A stretch of 64,000 nt of DNA from Zingiber officinale. Lineage: Eukaryota; Streptophyta; Magnoliopsida; Zingiberales; Zingiberaceae. Of this stretch, positions 34,764-46,147 are shown piece by piece; within the stretch, counting starts at the first letter, position 1, and the number at the start of each line of letters is the position of its first letter. The position numbers were made by a program, and so were the translations under genes. Where the stretch lies: contig NC_055988.1 in the NCBI RefSeq assembly GCF_018446385.1, positions 163,568,209 through 163,632,208 of the forward strand, written 5' to 3'. A model generated the notes under the pieces. That model worked only from the letters and a program-made list of their open reading frames with translations, was not told the DNA's origin and searched no databases.

Positions 34764-35968
34764 GTTGTGTTACTCAATCTGCCGGAGATATTTGGAACTT
34801 TAGTTGAATTTAAATATACCAAATTTAAATTCTACTTATATGTTGAAATGACCTGAACTGGTAATCTCAGGCTGCCAGCAGGGGCTGGTGTCTGCCAAGT
34901 GTCGAACGCAAGCTTCACAGTGGCTGACTGGGCAAGTTAGCTGAGCGAGAGGCCGACCGGGTGAGTTTACCAAGTGAGAGGTTGACCGGGCGAATTTACT
35001 GAGCGAGTAGATGACCGATCGAGTTGGGTCAGCCGGGCAAAGAGGCCGAGCGAGCTCTTGACCCAAGTCAGATCGGGAAGAATAGCCGACCGAGCGAGCT
35101 ACCTGTTGAGCAAATTGACCGTCGACCGAATTAGCTGTCGACCGAGCGAAATAGCTGTCGACTGAGCAAATTAGTTACCGACCGCGCGAAATAGCATCGA
35201 CCGAATGAATTAGCTGCCGAGCGAATCAAAGTCTTCTGCCGAGCGAGTTGTTGCCAAGCGAGTCGAAGGCTTCTGTCGAGCGAGTTGCTGCCGAGTGACC
35301 GGGCGGGCGAACAGCAGAGCAAAACGATCGACCGAGCGAAGCCTAGAAAGCGGCCAGACGAGTGAACTGAGTGAACCGAGGCCTGCGACAAACGCAATTT
35401 CTTTGAAATAGATTTGCCCTACCTCCGACTGTGTTTCGAGGCTTTCTTGGGTGGTATGTTTCCTATGATACAATGGTAAATCGTGATTCCTACTAAGCAC
35501 TGATGGTCATGGTCAACTGAGAGGTGCCCGACTATTATCACGGGCACTCCACCGAGCAAGAAATGCACGATAGAGGAGAAGGGGAACATAGGTGGAGATT
35601 CAGCCTTTCATGTGTGTAACTTTTTATCTGTAGTCGTAACCTCCTTATATAAGAGCTAAAGACCAAAGGGGCAGTGTTAATGATCATTATTCGCCAATTG
35701 TGAAATGGGCAGTGTTAATGATTGTTCAATAATCACTATTCTACAGTTGTGAAGCAAAATCTTGGTTGTCCGGACCCTGAATTTGCACCCCTTACGCACC
35801 CATGCATGAGAGAGAGCCTCTTTCCATGCATTTGTTCACATTCTCAATGCATGTAAATTAATATAAACTAACCAACATACTTTGAAGCTCCCAACGTGGG
35901 ACTAAAGTCTCATTCACAATGGAGCTCTATGCCTCTTCCACCTCTTCTCTATTCACATATATCCAACA
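34764..35968 (-). mobile_element. Solo LTR of the copia family seen at 47603
   Basis: On the minus strand it starts at 35968 with TGTTGGATATATGTGAATAG and parallels the LTR at 47603-48713 over its whole length, including GAGACTTTAGTC, ATGCATTGA and TTATATAAGGAGG blocks. A GC-rich stretch (about 34910-35400) is made of about 18-20-bp repeats of a GCCGACCGAGCGAG type. No copia coding sequence adjoins it. The boundary near 34764 is approximate. Confidence 0.7.
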
Positions 35969-37383
35969 AGTTGTTCACTCCAGTTCTTGGAGATTCTGAG
36001 GCAAAGTGTCGCTACATTTCCAAGTCAACAAGAGGCATTTCCGAGCAACAAGAGATCAAGCAAGCAAGATTTTCATTGTATTATGTATTTACTTTTTTTT
36101 TTTTATTCTTGTTTTGAGGTTATCTCTCCTCTAAAAAGTTTCCAAAAAGTTTCCAAGAAAAAGAATTTCATAGTGGATAAGATCATGAGAACCGCATCCT
36201 TGGATTACATGATTAGTCATCTTAAAGAGGTGGAGATTAAATAGAAATGAAGATGTTAATATTGTTTCAAATTTTCTATTGCAAACCAAATTTAAAAAAG
36301 TGGTCAAAACGATTCACCCTATCCCCTTAGCTCTCTAACTATCCTAACTGGTAAAAATCTTACGAGTCATGATTTGTCAACTAGGTTGACTATTTTTCTA
36401 TAGCTCGATTGCCTCACCATGATGATGACAAGAATCAATTGCAATGAGAGCATAAATTAAATATACACAAATCCTTATACCTATACATTAACTTTATAGT
36501 TATAAAATACAAGTCCAACAAATCACCAACCAAGTCATAAAGAGAGTTTGATCACCAAAGTTGTCAAATTCTTCTGTCGATAGTAATCCATATTGTAAAG
36601 GAATCATCAATATTATTAAAATGCAAGCTAGCATAATGATTCAAATTTGATTTATTACTATATTAAGTAATATATTTGAATAAAAGGTGAAATGTATTAT
36701 CCATAGCTCCCCATGATTGCCCTTACATCATTAGGAAGGAGTAAATCAGGAAATCAAAACTAAAGGTAATTTCTTGATCGTGGCCGAAATTCAACCCTTG
36801 TTCAATTTTATAAATTACCAATTTGACTATATCCTAAAGAGACTATAGTAATATAAGTATTTCAATTCATTGTTTCCACTATGATAGTCTTATTGATTGG
36901 GATATTTTATTAGCACCACCTAACATACAACAATTAAGATCGCCTTTGATGACATCAACAACTCATCGATGGAGTCGACACCTATTCAATGATGCCAATA
37001 TCTCCTCAATGAGGTAGAAGTCATCTAAGATGCAAAGATAAGTTAGTAAAGAGTATGATAACCATGACATAACTATTTTAATAATTTTAAAATAGTTTAG
37101 ACAAAATTAATGATTTCTATCAAGCTAAATCAATTTTAATCAAATTCGTAAAAAAAAAAATTTATTTTGTCAGAGGAATCAGTCCCACGACACGTGGAAT
37201 TTTGTCAGAATATCTAATCTTTTGGTATAATAAATCCGAATCAAATTTTTTGCAATCATTAAACATTACCTAGATTAGCACCAAATCGTCACTAGATTTT
37301 GTCAAAAGTCAAACCGCAGAAACCAAAGAATCTACTTCTACAGTGGGACTGCCGCTTCGAGCACTCGATTCCTCTCTCTTTAG
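35969..37383. other. Intergenic, 3' side of the CCT gene
   Basis: AT-rich, no supported gene. The open frames at 35896-36244 start inside the solo LTR and show no known content. The last few hundred bases probably hold the 3'UTR of the CCT-motif gene on the minus strand. Confidence 0.4.
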
Positions 37384-38275
37384 TTAGGAGAGACTACCAC
37401 TGTTCATGGCGAAGACGCCGTGGTCGACGAAGCTCCGGAGGAAGCCGCCGTCGCAGTAGAGCAGCTCGTCCTCCTCCTCCGCCGCCATCATCGCCGCCTC
37501 CGGGCTCCACCAGTCGCCGCTGCCAAATGCGTGGTTCTGGTTTACCCCCGAGCCCACGTGGCCGTTGACAGCCGCCATATCTGCCATCTCCTTCTCGTCG
37601 CCGTTCTTCGCGAATCGGCCCCGCACCCGCGGCCGGCTGTCGGCGAGCGTCTTTCTGCACGCGTACTGGAAGGAATGCCAATTAGTCGATCGATCGGTCG
37701 GTTAAAATTGAGTAAAATTGGAATACGCACAGTGATCTTCTTTTGGAAGTTCCTCTGATTGCGTTTGCTCCTATATCGGTCGATCCTTTCTTTCCGTTCC
37801 TCGGCACTGTATCGCCGGACTCTTCCCGGATCGCCGGCTGATCCTTCCAGCGAACCGTATTGAGTCCCCTGCAATCGAAATTCATGGAAAAAGCTGCAAG
37901 GTCGGATCTTGATCGTAGTAAACGATCCAAAATGAGTTTTTTAGCAGGAAATATGGGAATTTCAGTTTCAGTAACCTGGAGGTCGCCGGTGCTGAGCACG
38001 GAGGACGGCGAGGAGGAGTACGGAGGAGGAGGAGGCTGGTCTTGGAGATCGCCTGACGTCGTATCGTGGTGGTAGTAGTAGTGGTGGTGGAGGGGAAGCG
38101 ACAGGGAGCAGCCGCTCCGGTGGAGGTCTGAGTACTGGGCGGCGAAGAAGGTGGAGGAGAAGGGGAAGAGGCGGCCGTAGAGAGCTTCATGGAAGTGCTC
38201 CGGAGGAGGATCGGATGCGGATGAGATGAACGGTTGGTGGCGGAGGCCGCCGTAGGAGGAGGAGGAGAGGAACAT
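37384..38275 (-). CDS. CCT-motif family protein (CMF type, no B-box)
   Basis: Three exons on the minus strand, 38275-37976, 37868-37731 and 37665-37384, with short GT-AG introns (107 and 65 bp), giving 239 residues. Residues about 116-168 hold a complete CCT motif: RRYSAEERKERIDRYRSKRN in exon 2, then YACRKTLADSRPRVRGRFAK in exon 3; the intron falls inside the motif. CCT proteins of this kind are nuclear regulators, often of flowering time or photoperiod response, that can work with NF-Y subunits. There is no zinc-finger B-box, so it is a CMF rather than a CONSTANS-like protein. The N-terminal half has a His/Tyr-rich run (LHHHYYYHHD) and a proline run coded by simple repeats. The start MFLSSSSYGG is preferred. 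An in-frame ATG 54 codons upstream (38437) would add sequence that looks like leader. The C-terminus is acidic (EEEDELLYCDGG) and could be activating, which is inference. Confidence 0.94.
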
Positions 38276-38554
38276 GGCGTTCAAGTGCTTTGCGCCGAGG
38301 AGGGAGCTCGATTTATGGACTAGGAAGGAGGCGCTGCGAGGGCCCCGCTGGATTTCGGAACCACGACAGTGGTTGGTTGGCCGACGTGGGTCCCACGAAA
38401 AATGTGAATGGGTGTGGACCGCTGAGTCGGCTGACAAGTCTTTGTATCAAATATTTCATTTAGAGGGCACTCACCTCCAGTTGACATGCTGCCTCTGTGG
38501 CCCCCTCTCTTGCCCCGGGGCGGGGCTATGGTGGACCAATATGGTGTTATAGTT
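38276..38554 (-). promoter_or_regulatory. 5' flank of the CCT-motif gene
   Basis: GC-rich leader-like sequence immediately upstream of the start codon. No confident TATA box was found; the foldback element at 38555-38935 begins within 280 bp of the start codon. Confidence 0.4.
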
Positions 38555-38935
38555 ATCTCTCAAATTACGTTTTTAGCCTTATAATTTATATTTTTTTTAA
38601 TTTTAATTTTGATATGAGTCAATTTATATTTTTTAACCCTTTAATTTGTAATATTTTTTAATTTCAATCAATTTTCTTCTACAATTAAAATTTTTCAACG
38701 GAAAATGATAAGTTGTAAATTGAATTTGAGGATTTTGATTTTTTATAACCCATGTATTTTTTATATTTCAATCATAAATTAGATATTTTCCGTTGAAAAA
38801 TTTTAATTTTGGAAGAAAAAGGACTGAAATTGAAAAATATTACAAGTTACAGGACTAAAAACGTAAATTAACTCATAACAGGACTAAAATTGTAAAAGAT
38901 GTAAATTATAGAATTGAAAATATAATTTTCTCCAA
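38555..38935. mobile_element. Foldback (MITE-like) element
   Basis: A long imperfect inverted repeat. The left arm includes TTTTTCAACGGAAAAT (about 38690-38706). The right arm begins ATTTTCCGTTGAAAAATTTT (about 38788-38807) and continues as the reverse complement of the left arm out to the ends, with TTTAATTTCAATC opposite GAAATTGAAAAA. Arms are about 150 bp and the central loop about 80 bp. Its ends and target duplication are not fixed. No coding sequence. Confidence 0.7.
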
Positions 38936-39059
38936 ATATTTATTGTTCAATTCTTAGCTATGGATTATGTGTAGAATTTTTTTTAATAAGACTTAGTTAT
39001 AACGAACATTGAGATTCTGATTATTTTGATAGACACAGGAAAATTTTTATGGAACGGGG

Positions 39060-39730
39060 TCAATCATCCTGGCTTGATGACTGTTAAAAAGCTTAGGTGA
39101 AGTCAGATCAATCGATGCTAGATCTCTTGATCCATTAAAAAATAGATCAGGAGATAGACCACTTGTAATTATGGTTGGGTCATAGTTTTGATCCTGTCAC
39201 AATTGGTTGTGATCCCTCTCTAAATTCACTATTTCTCTTAAGTTATAGTTTGAGTCGGGACGGGTGGTCAGAGGCCCAATGATGGAGCCAGCCCCGACGA
39301 ACTACCCGGGCTAATATTAGGATGTGTGCCACAAGTTTTGATGCCGACATTGTCAATGTCGTCACTCCGGGCTAGCCGCCGATGCCGACATCATTGCCCC
39401 CGAGCTAGTTGCACATTTTCCTTATTTTCCTCCTTTTTTCCACTATTGTTTCCTTTCTCATGTCGTTGGCTACCCGAGCTACACCTCGAGTAGCCATGAA
39501 CATGGCTTCGCCACTGTAGAGGCCGCCGACAGTGGACAAGTGGTTAGGTTAGTAGGTGCTGAGCGGGGGGCGACCTCTAGCCACCCGCCCCGACCCAAAT
39601 TATAATATGAGAGTTGGTGGATCCGATCATTAATTATAAGTGGTACATCTCCTGATCCACTTTTTTATGGTCTAAAGGATCCTATCTCATATCGATCATC
39701 CGGATTCGACGTTACCTATAAAGATTATTT
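39060..39730. mobile_element. Second foldback element
   Basis: The left arm near 39120-39180 (TTGATCCA, GATCAGGAGAT, ACCACTTGTAATTA) pairs with the right arm near 39620-39680 (TAATTATAAGTGGT, ATCTCCTGATC). The interior (39250-39600) is GC-richer and unrecognised. Probably a non-autonomous DNA element; ends not resolved. Confidence 0.55.
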
Positions 39731-41089
39731 TTTTTTCTCTTTGTTTTAAAGAAAAATAAACAAAATAAATTTTTTTTATGAAACCATGATCGATTTCCTA
39801 ATCCGTAATGATTATTTAAAATATTTTATTACTTTCATAGTGTTTAAGAGGTATTTGTAGGATTCCATCCATGACTTTGGGATCGAATGAGGTGCTAATA
39901 AAATGTTTTTGAAAAATTAAATAGATTGAATCAGTGTGGAAAATTATTTGATTTTAAAAAAAAATATTTGTCATTTAACGAAAATAGATTTTTCAGTTGA
40001 TTATAATCTATTATTACATCGAATATTATTAGATTAAACAAAGTGGCAGCACCCTAAACGCGAGAGACAGAGAGAGACAACGCAACCGCCTCCCAGATTC
40101 TATGGAATTGGAGTTCCACTGAAAGAAATGGGCATCGCAATACGCGCTGAAAGATTGCCCCCTGCTGCAGATTTGGTCAATAGAAGAAAGTCAACTTCCT
40201 TAAGTCGTCGTCTTGATTTGACAAAAATACTTTAGTCAGCCCATACGAAAAAAAGAGGGTTCAAACATTTTTCCCACATGACCTTCCCGCGTCCCTATCC
40301 TCGACCTGGCCCCACACGTTCTTCACCTTTCAGAAACCAATTGATCGATCGAAAAGGATTCGACCGTTGGAAAAGTGAATGAAAAATAACTGAAAAATGT
40401 TGCTCCACTCACCCTTGCACAACATGACATTGCACAAGAAAGAATTAGCAGCAGCTTCCAAGCCAATCAGAAGAGAACCCACACAGAGTCAGCAGCATCC
40501 CACTGACATTGCACAGCAGTACCTACAGCAAACAAACTTGAAGGGGCCATGGCCAACCCAACGTGATAAACTCCAGCAGCTTTTCTTCATGCCACAATTT
40601 GCAAAGCTATGTTGACTCTTCACATGCGAATGTCAAAAGCATGGTTAAGCAATCATAGAGGGAAACATATAAACAACTCACTCAGACATGAAAAGACTTA
40701 ACTGATTGAGTTCAAGAACAGACGGATAAGATACTTCATATCCTGGCAAGTAATGGAGAAGATTAGGCTGTGCTGCAATCCTATCTCTGGTCTTCAGCTT
40801 TACACTTAGTAGAACTTTATCAAAAGGTCAACTCACGGCATAGTAAAGCCACTAGAACCGAGTGGGGAGGCAATTATTGTGAGGTGATACTCCGAACCTA
40901 GATAAGATTTTGTGATTTGTTTTAATGCAAAGCATTGGCTGTTAACAACATACTATCACAAACTAGCTACATCAAAGAGCATGAATGGAACAGTCAAGGT
41001 GTTTTCAGATCAATATAAGCAGCTTTTGGGAGTCTTAAGTTTTAGGATCTATAGCATTGGAACACTGAAAGTTTTTCTCCAAGGTGTAG
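39731..41089. other. Intergenic, unassigned
   Basis: No supported gene. Open frames at 40397-40615 and 40912-41205 are short and without recognisable domains; the second runs into the LINE fragment below. Confidence 0.35.
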
Positions 41090-41440
41090 ACGACCGATCG
41101 AACAAGGCCAATTGGATGCCACATTCAGTTTTGCTGGTTACTGCTGAGAAAAACTTAATGACTTCCTGTGCGTCAACTGCTTGGCCATGGCAGAAGAAAC
41201 AGTAGGTCATTTACTTTTCAGCTGCAGTGGAAGTAGGGCAGGATGGAAATGGATTCTCGATGTCCGTAGAAGCTTGATTGGGATCTACAGTGTGTCTGAA
41301 CTGGAAAGCTCCAAAGTTCAATATCCTTGTCCATCTCCATGCATGGCTATGCAGCATTTGGATCTATCGTTGTTAGACCATTTGGTGGGACGCGCTTTGG
41401 ATGTGGAGAAACAGAGAAAGTCGAGAACTTGAGCATTATC
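41090..41440 (+). mobile_element. L1-type LINE fragment (zinc-binding RVT end), degraded
   Basis: Two frames hold pieces resembling the C-terminal zf-RVT region of plant L1-type LINE polyproteins: 'RSNKANW...LMTSC' and then 'ETVGHLLFSCSGSRAGWKW', matching the 'E(S/T)(V/I)xHLFFxCxxxxxxW' pattern. The pieces are in different frames, so at least one frameshift is present and the copy is dead. Similarity is modest. Confidence 0.45.
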
Positions 41441-42149
41441 AAAGGACTTATAATTGAGGTTAAAACTACAAGTTCAAGACAAGGTTCTTAGATTTGTTAT
41501 CAAATATCAAGATACTGTAACTGAACTAATCGCAATAGAGAGACCAAAGATTCTCTAACAAATATATGGCAGTTATTCCAGAGTTTCTACCAAGGAAACC
41601 TAGATACTCACAGATTAAACTACATATGCATCACTTTGATCCCCCAAAAGGAAGAATGCTAATTTACTAAGTGTCTTCAGGCCAATGACTCATGAAACCA
41701 TTAGCATTAAACTTAGGTCCAGAGCCCTTTAACAAAGATTGCAAAGCTATATATCATAAGTATCAGTTCGCAATCATTAAAAACAAAGGTGCCAAAGACT
41801 GGAATTAGTGTCACAAAAAGATAATTGAAACTGCACTAATCAATAGACTGAAAAAAAAACTTATCTTTTCAGATATTCTTCATAAAATTCTGATAAGAAG
41901 CAGTAGAAATGGAGCTCTAAAATTTGCTCTCTCTCGTTCAGACAAGGCAAATTTTCAGAAACAGGTTGGCTTTGCTTGGCTAATAGCTTGGGAGTACATT
42001 GGGAGGAATGCACACATAGTTTTATGTAGGGGGATGTCGAAAAATTTCAAGGAAAGTAAGCTAACATGAAGTGAAGCTTGGGTATAGGCAATATGATTAC
42101 AAATAAGCAAAATTGTTTTCCAACATACAATGAGAGAGCATATTAGGTG
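41441..42149. other. Intergenic, nothing recognised
   Basis: AT-rich sequence between two LINE fragments with no open frame, repeat array or boundary that I can support. Confidence 0.35.
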
Positions 42150-42625
42150 TTGTTTGTGATGATAAGGTACTTCTGAGCTTAAAGGGAAGATTTACAAAAT
42201 GGCGGTTAGACTTGCTATTTTAAATGGAGTTAAATGTTGGGTTATGAAGTGAGCATATAAATAGAAAATGAGAGTCGCTGAAATGGGATGTTAAGGTGGA
42301 TATGGGGACATATGGTGATGGATATAATAAGAAATGAGAGCATTAGAGAAAAAGTAAGGTTGCACTTATTGAGAAAAAACTCCAATAAATATGTTTAAGA
42401 TGATATAGATATGTACTTAAATGACCTATAAATTTTCTAGTTAGGAATACACACATTAATTGAGAAAGATAAAAAAAAACTTGGTTAGAATGATAAAATA
42501 TGATAAAATTTATTTAAATATAGATAAAGATATAGTAAGTCATCGAGTCAATGGTGTAGGGGATCCATATAGTCGACCCTAGTTAATAGAATAAAGGCTT
42601 GAATTTGTTGATGTTGTAATGAAAG
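42150..42625 (+). mobile_element. RTE-type LINE 3' fragment
   Basis: Around 42180-42300 one frame reads GKIYKMAVRLAILNGVKCWV and then KMRVAEMGC, the conserved late part of the plant RTE-clade reverse transcriptase, with in-frame stops. The fragment ends at about 42575-42620 with GACCCTAGTTAATAGAATAA and GGCTTGAATTTGTTGATGTT, the RTE-type tail. 5'-truncated and inactive. It resembles the fragment in the 14-3-3 intron. Confidence 0.7.
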
Positions 42626-44030
42626 AGCACATCACTGTATAGTTGCTTTTCAAAACTATAGATTATGGCTGGTCAAAACCTGTGTGAAGAAGAGGCTGAA
42701 AACTGAACTCACATGGGGCAAGTGGAAGCACCGATAAATTACATTATGAAACTTCAAATATCTAAAGGATGGGTGATAGTCCTTAGTGACATCTATATTT
42801 TTTTAAAAAATTATGAGTTATTGAGGCAAACTACACTAGTACTAATTTAAATATTAAACATTTGAACATGTCTAGATGACATTTATCTATGTTTATCCAA
42901 ATTATGAGGCTTTCGGAAAATCTATCGGCTTTCATATATGCTCAGTTATATATCTTTGAACACATATTTCAGTATTTTGTCACATATCTTTGAACACATA
43001 TTTCAGTATTTTGTCACATAGGCGTTGCAGTTTCAATAGAAAGTGAAAATTTGAAGACAAAGAATTGCAATTTTTTTATTCTTCATATCATAAGCATTAC
43101 AAATAAAATTTTATCAAATAATAAAATTTTTAACATCACTCAATATGCCAAGGTAATGTTAGACTCTGGTATTAATGAAGGATTATCTCGTAATGGTTAA
43201 AACTTTTAAGTTTGAAGGTTCAAGATTACTAACAAATTAGTTTATGCCTAAAACTTAGTTTATTCTCCACAATAGTTTATATAAAAAAAAGAACAAGAAA
43301 AAAAAAACACTGAAGGTTCAAGACATTCCAACTACAGATAACAATTAACAACTAAGAAATACAACTTGGTTTACTTTTTTTCTTTAAAAAAAGCTTTGAA
43401 TAAAAAAAAACAAACATACGCCTTCCTGAAATCTCTACCATTACTCTAATTCTTTTATTTATCAGAAAAAACCAGTTCTAAACGTGCAGTCAATGCACGA
43501 TCATTCATTAAACATAAAAATAAGCCTCTTGTCTTCATTCAAAGTGTTCTTCCTATTGATTAACAAGTTTATATTACAATTTATAGATAATGGCCACTCT
43601 TTAGTCCTAATAATGTTAACTTAGTAACTTAAACATGGATCAAAATTGGTCAACTGATGTCCTGTCAATATCTGCATTTGGTACAACAACTACCAATTAA
43701 ACAAACCTTAAACTTGTTTAGCTTCTAATTTGGTTTATATTTCAAGTTCTATGAAAGAACAATATCTCCAAGGTCCCCGAAAGCATGAAACTTGACCTAT
43801 GCGAGCATATTAAATCATCAGTGTTGTACTAAATTTGTGTGGTTTACTAATTAATTGCATCCATTAACTAAAATAAATTATTTTTTAAAAAACAAACAGT
43901 AGGAGACAGAGGATAATATGAAGACAGACTAATTCTCAAAATAATATAATGTTACTTACCAGGGCATGTTGAAATAGGAGAAGTATGAAGGGGTGAAATG
44001 AAAAGTTTGCCTACATCCTGCCGGCGGCTG
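42626..44030. other. Intergenic, upstream of the MAKR gene
   Basis: AT-rich; no gene. A near-perfect direct repeat of about 36 bp (ACATATCTTTGAACACATAT and following) is present at about 42948-43019. The MAKR promoter is expected in the last few hundred bases. Confidence 0.35.
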
Positions 44031-44040
44031 CTATAAAAGC
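44031..44040 (+). promoter_or_regulatory. TATA-like box of the MAKR gene
   Basis: CTATAAAAGC lies only about 33 bp before the start codon at 44065. If it is the real TATA box, the 5'UTR would be only a few bases long, which is unusual. A TSS further upstream is the alternative. Confidence 0.4.
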
Positions 44041-44064
44041 ACATCCTTCTTACGGTGCTCGTCC

Positions 44065-44796
44065 ATGGCGGAAGAAGACTTCGCCGGCTATTCTCCTCGG
44101 TCGGAGGATTTCGAATTCCACATGACTGCTGATGACGACCTAGCCCTGCTCTCTCCGGCCGATGAACTCTTCTACAAGGGGAAGCTTCTCCCTCTCCACC
44201 TCCCCCCGCGCCTGCAAATGGTTGAGCAGCTTCTGGCCAACCCACCCTCCGCCGACGATGCCGCCGGAGACGAAGGAACCGATTATCTCTCCTGCAACTC
44301 CAGCGTCATGCATTCTCATTCCAATTCGCTTCCCAAGAAATCATGGACCAAGAAGCTCCTCAACCTCAAGATCAAAGCTCCGAAATCCTACTTGAGGTCC
44401 TTTTTCCACAAATCCAGATCCTCCGAAGAGGACTTGAAGACTTCAAAGAGCATGAAACGCGATCAAAATGAGATCTTGGCGGACGACGAGCGAGTGACCA
44501 AGTCCTCTGTTTCCTCCTCCGCCGCTGTTGCGACGAAGTCGTTGTCCTTCTCGAGCACCGCCAACACGGGCGGGAAGTCGACACTGAAGAGGAGCAGCAG
44601 CGTGAGCTCCGACGCGGAGAACTCGATCCAAGGAGCGATTGCCCACTGCAAGAAGAGTCAGCTGGAAGTTGACTCGGCGGCGGCGAGGAAGAGCGCGGGC
44701 AATGTGGGCTTCTACCTCCTCTCCGCTTCCAAGATTGCTCCGGACTGCGAACAGAGCAAGAAAACAGAGATGATGCAGTTTGACTTTTGTTTTTGA
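44065..44796 (+). CDS. Membrane-associated kinase regulator (MAKR/BKI1-like)
   Basis: A single-exon gene of 243 residues. Residues 32-50 carry the family motif ADELFYKGKLLPLHLPPR, followed by LQMVEQLL. A basic, serine-rich central part (about 92-122: KKLLNLKIKAPKSYLRSFF, HKSRSS) is the kind of segment that holds MAKR proteins at the plasma membrane. Near 185-199 the C-terminal SIQGAIAHCKKSQ matches the short motif through which BKI1 and some MAKRs bind receptor-kinase domains. In Arabidopsis BKI1 inhibits the brassinosteroid receptor BRI1 and leaves the membrane on phosphorylation; MAKRs act with other receptor kinases. That this protein binds such a kinase is inference from the motifs. The start is the first ATG with a fitting context (CCATGG). 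The C-terminus ends MMQFDFCF. Which MAKR number it corresponds to was not decided. Confidence 0.92.
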   Translation: MAEEDFAGYSPRSEDFEFHMTADDDLALLSPADELFYKGKLLPLHLPPRLQMVEQLLANPPSADDAAGDEGTDYLSCNSSVMHSHSNSLPKKSWTKKLLNLKIKAPKSYLRSFFHKSRSSEEDLKTSKSMKRDQNEILADDERVTKSSVSSSAAVATKSLSFSSTANTGGKSTLKRSSSVSSDAENSIQGAIAHCKKSQLEVDSAAARKSAGNVGFYLLSASKIAPDCEQSKKTEMMQFDFCF

Positions 44797-45399
44797 TGTT
44801 TCATCTACGAAAAAAGAGAGTCAAAAGATCTTCTTCGAGCTCAATGAATGTTGGTCATCCAGATTCTTGACATCGATTTGCGTCTTCAGTTCTCAAAATT
44901 AATCATTCTCGACTCTTCAAAGTCTTAACTGCAAATGGTTTTAAGCAAACAAAGATTAATGAATACAATATCTTCAAAAAGAATATTAAATGAAAAGAAC
45001 TTTCTCCCCCAGTTAAACTGCTCAATTAATAAAGACTTCCTACAAAATTACATTAAAAAGACAACCACTTGTTTATACGTTTGTCTTAGTGTTCTTAGAA
45101 GCCAAGAAAAAAAATCTATTAAATGAAGACAAAGCCAAGACCACGGCAATTGTAATAACAGTGAAGCTCCACTTGTTCAAAGCAGCAAATGTCTCATATT
45201 GGACAAACCCACTGAAGAAAAGATTCATTGCTTGATTACAAAAACAGGTGAGAAGAATTGTTTGAGGTGGAGACGAATAAACCCTAAACTATGCACATGT
45301 GTCTTTAGAATAATTGACATGATCGAACTCAAAAGAAACAGAGCAGCCCAGTTCACGAGATGATGTGGAGCATTTGCTGAATATGGAAACATTTTAGTC
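44797..45399 (+). other. 3' flank of the MAKR gene
   Basis: Probable 3'UTR followed by AT-rich sequence; short open frames on both strands have no recognisable content. Confidence 0.4.
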
Positions 45400-46147
45400 A
45401 ATTTGTGCAAATTTCAACAGCCTCAGTTGACCCCTCACAGATTCCACCTCGTTGCTTCAATTCAATTCCAGTGTCTGTCTTCAGCTCCTGGTGCAGTTCG
45501 CAATAAGACTGCTCCACTGCTGACTCTCGACCCCTCTTTGGCTACACAGAGTCTTGCAGATCCCCCATCATTGTTCTTGTCATCCTGGAACCGACTGTCA
45601 ACCCTATTCGATCATGGCACCGCACCATGTCATGTCAATCTCAGTAGATGATCACAATGGGCGTGTTTGGAGTCCATTTGAGAGGTAGTGCAGTGGCACC
45701 AGCACAGCTGGTTTGGCGCCAGAGCAGTTTGAATCAGCTGTTGATGTGTTCAGGAGGCATGTATCATTCATTGTTCCCTTCTTGCATATCCATGCAGTTT
45801 TGTTGCTGTCTTTCCAACATATTATGTTATGCCCATTGTTAAACTATATGTCCATTTGGTCAAGCAGTGTTCATATCTCATGCTCAGATCCAGAACAATT
45901 TGATGTCATGGATGGAAGCATTCTAGTCTTGAGAATGATGACTGGAATTTGTTTTTGCCTTCTTGTGCTTGTTCAACTGTTCTTTATTGACGCTTTGCAG
46001 GACTCTTCGAAGATAGAATGCGAGAAGAACAAGGTGAGATGCTTCAGTCTGAGGAAGTATTGCCATCACAGCTTAGATTTTGATGCCTTTCTGTTTGCTT
46101 GCTTAAAAGACGTTCTTTGTGCCACTGAATTTTGTTATCTACTTTGA
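45400..46147 (+). other. Coding-like region, possible gene remnant
   Basis: Base composition and open frames suggest former coding sequence. One frame near 45630-45765 reads MSISVDDHNGRVWSPFER, a stop, then GLAPEQFESAVDVFRRHVSF, and the open frame at 45713-46147 continues with hydrophobic sequence. A possible small exon DSSKIECEKNK lies between a CAG at about 46000 and a GTGAGA at about 46033. I do not recognise the family. It could be a pseudogene, or a host gene with an unusual splice pattern (GAGAG/GTAGT next to the stop is a donor-like site). Confidence 0.25.

Noticed and set aside
35131-35500. Minus-strand frames of 88 and 96 residues
   Set aside because: They lie in the GCCGACCGAG-type short repeats of the solo LTR; no domain.
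37299-38552. Plus-strand frames over the CCT gene
   Set aside because: The minus strand carries the CCT motif with fitting introns; the plus frames are shadows.
44372-44651. Minus-strand frames inside the MAKR gene
   Set aside because: Arg/Ser-rich shadows of the serine-rich coding strand.
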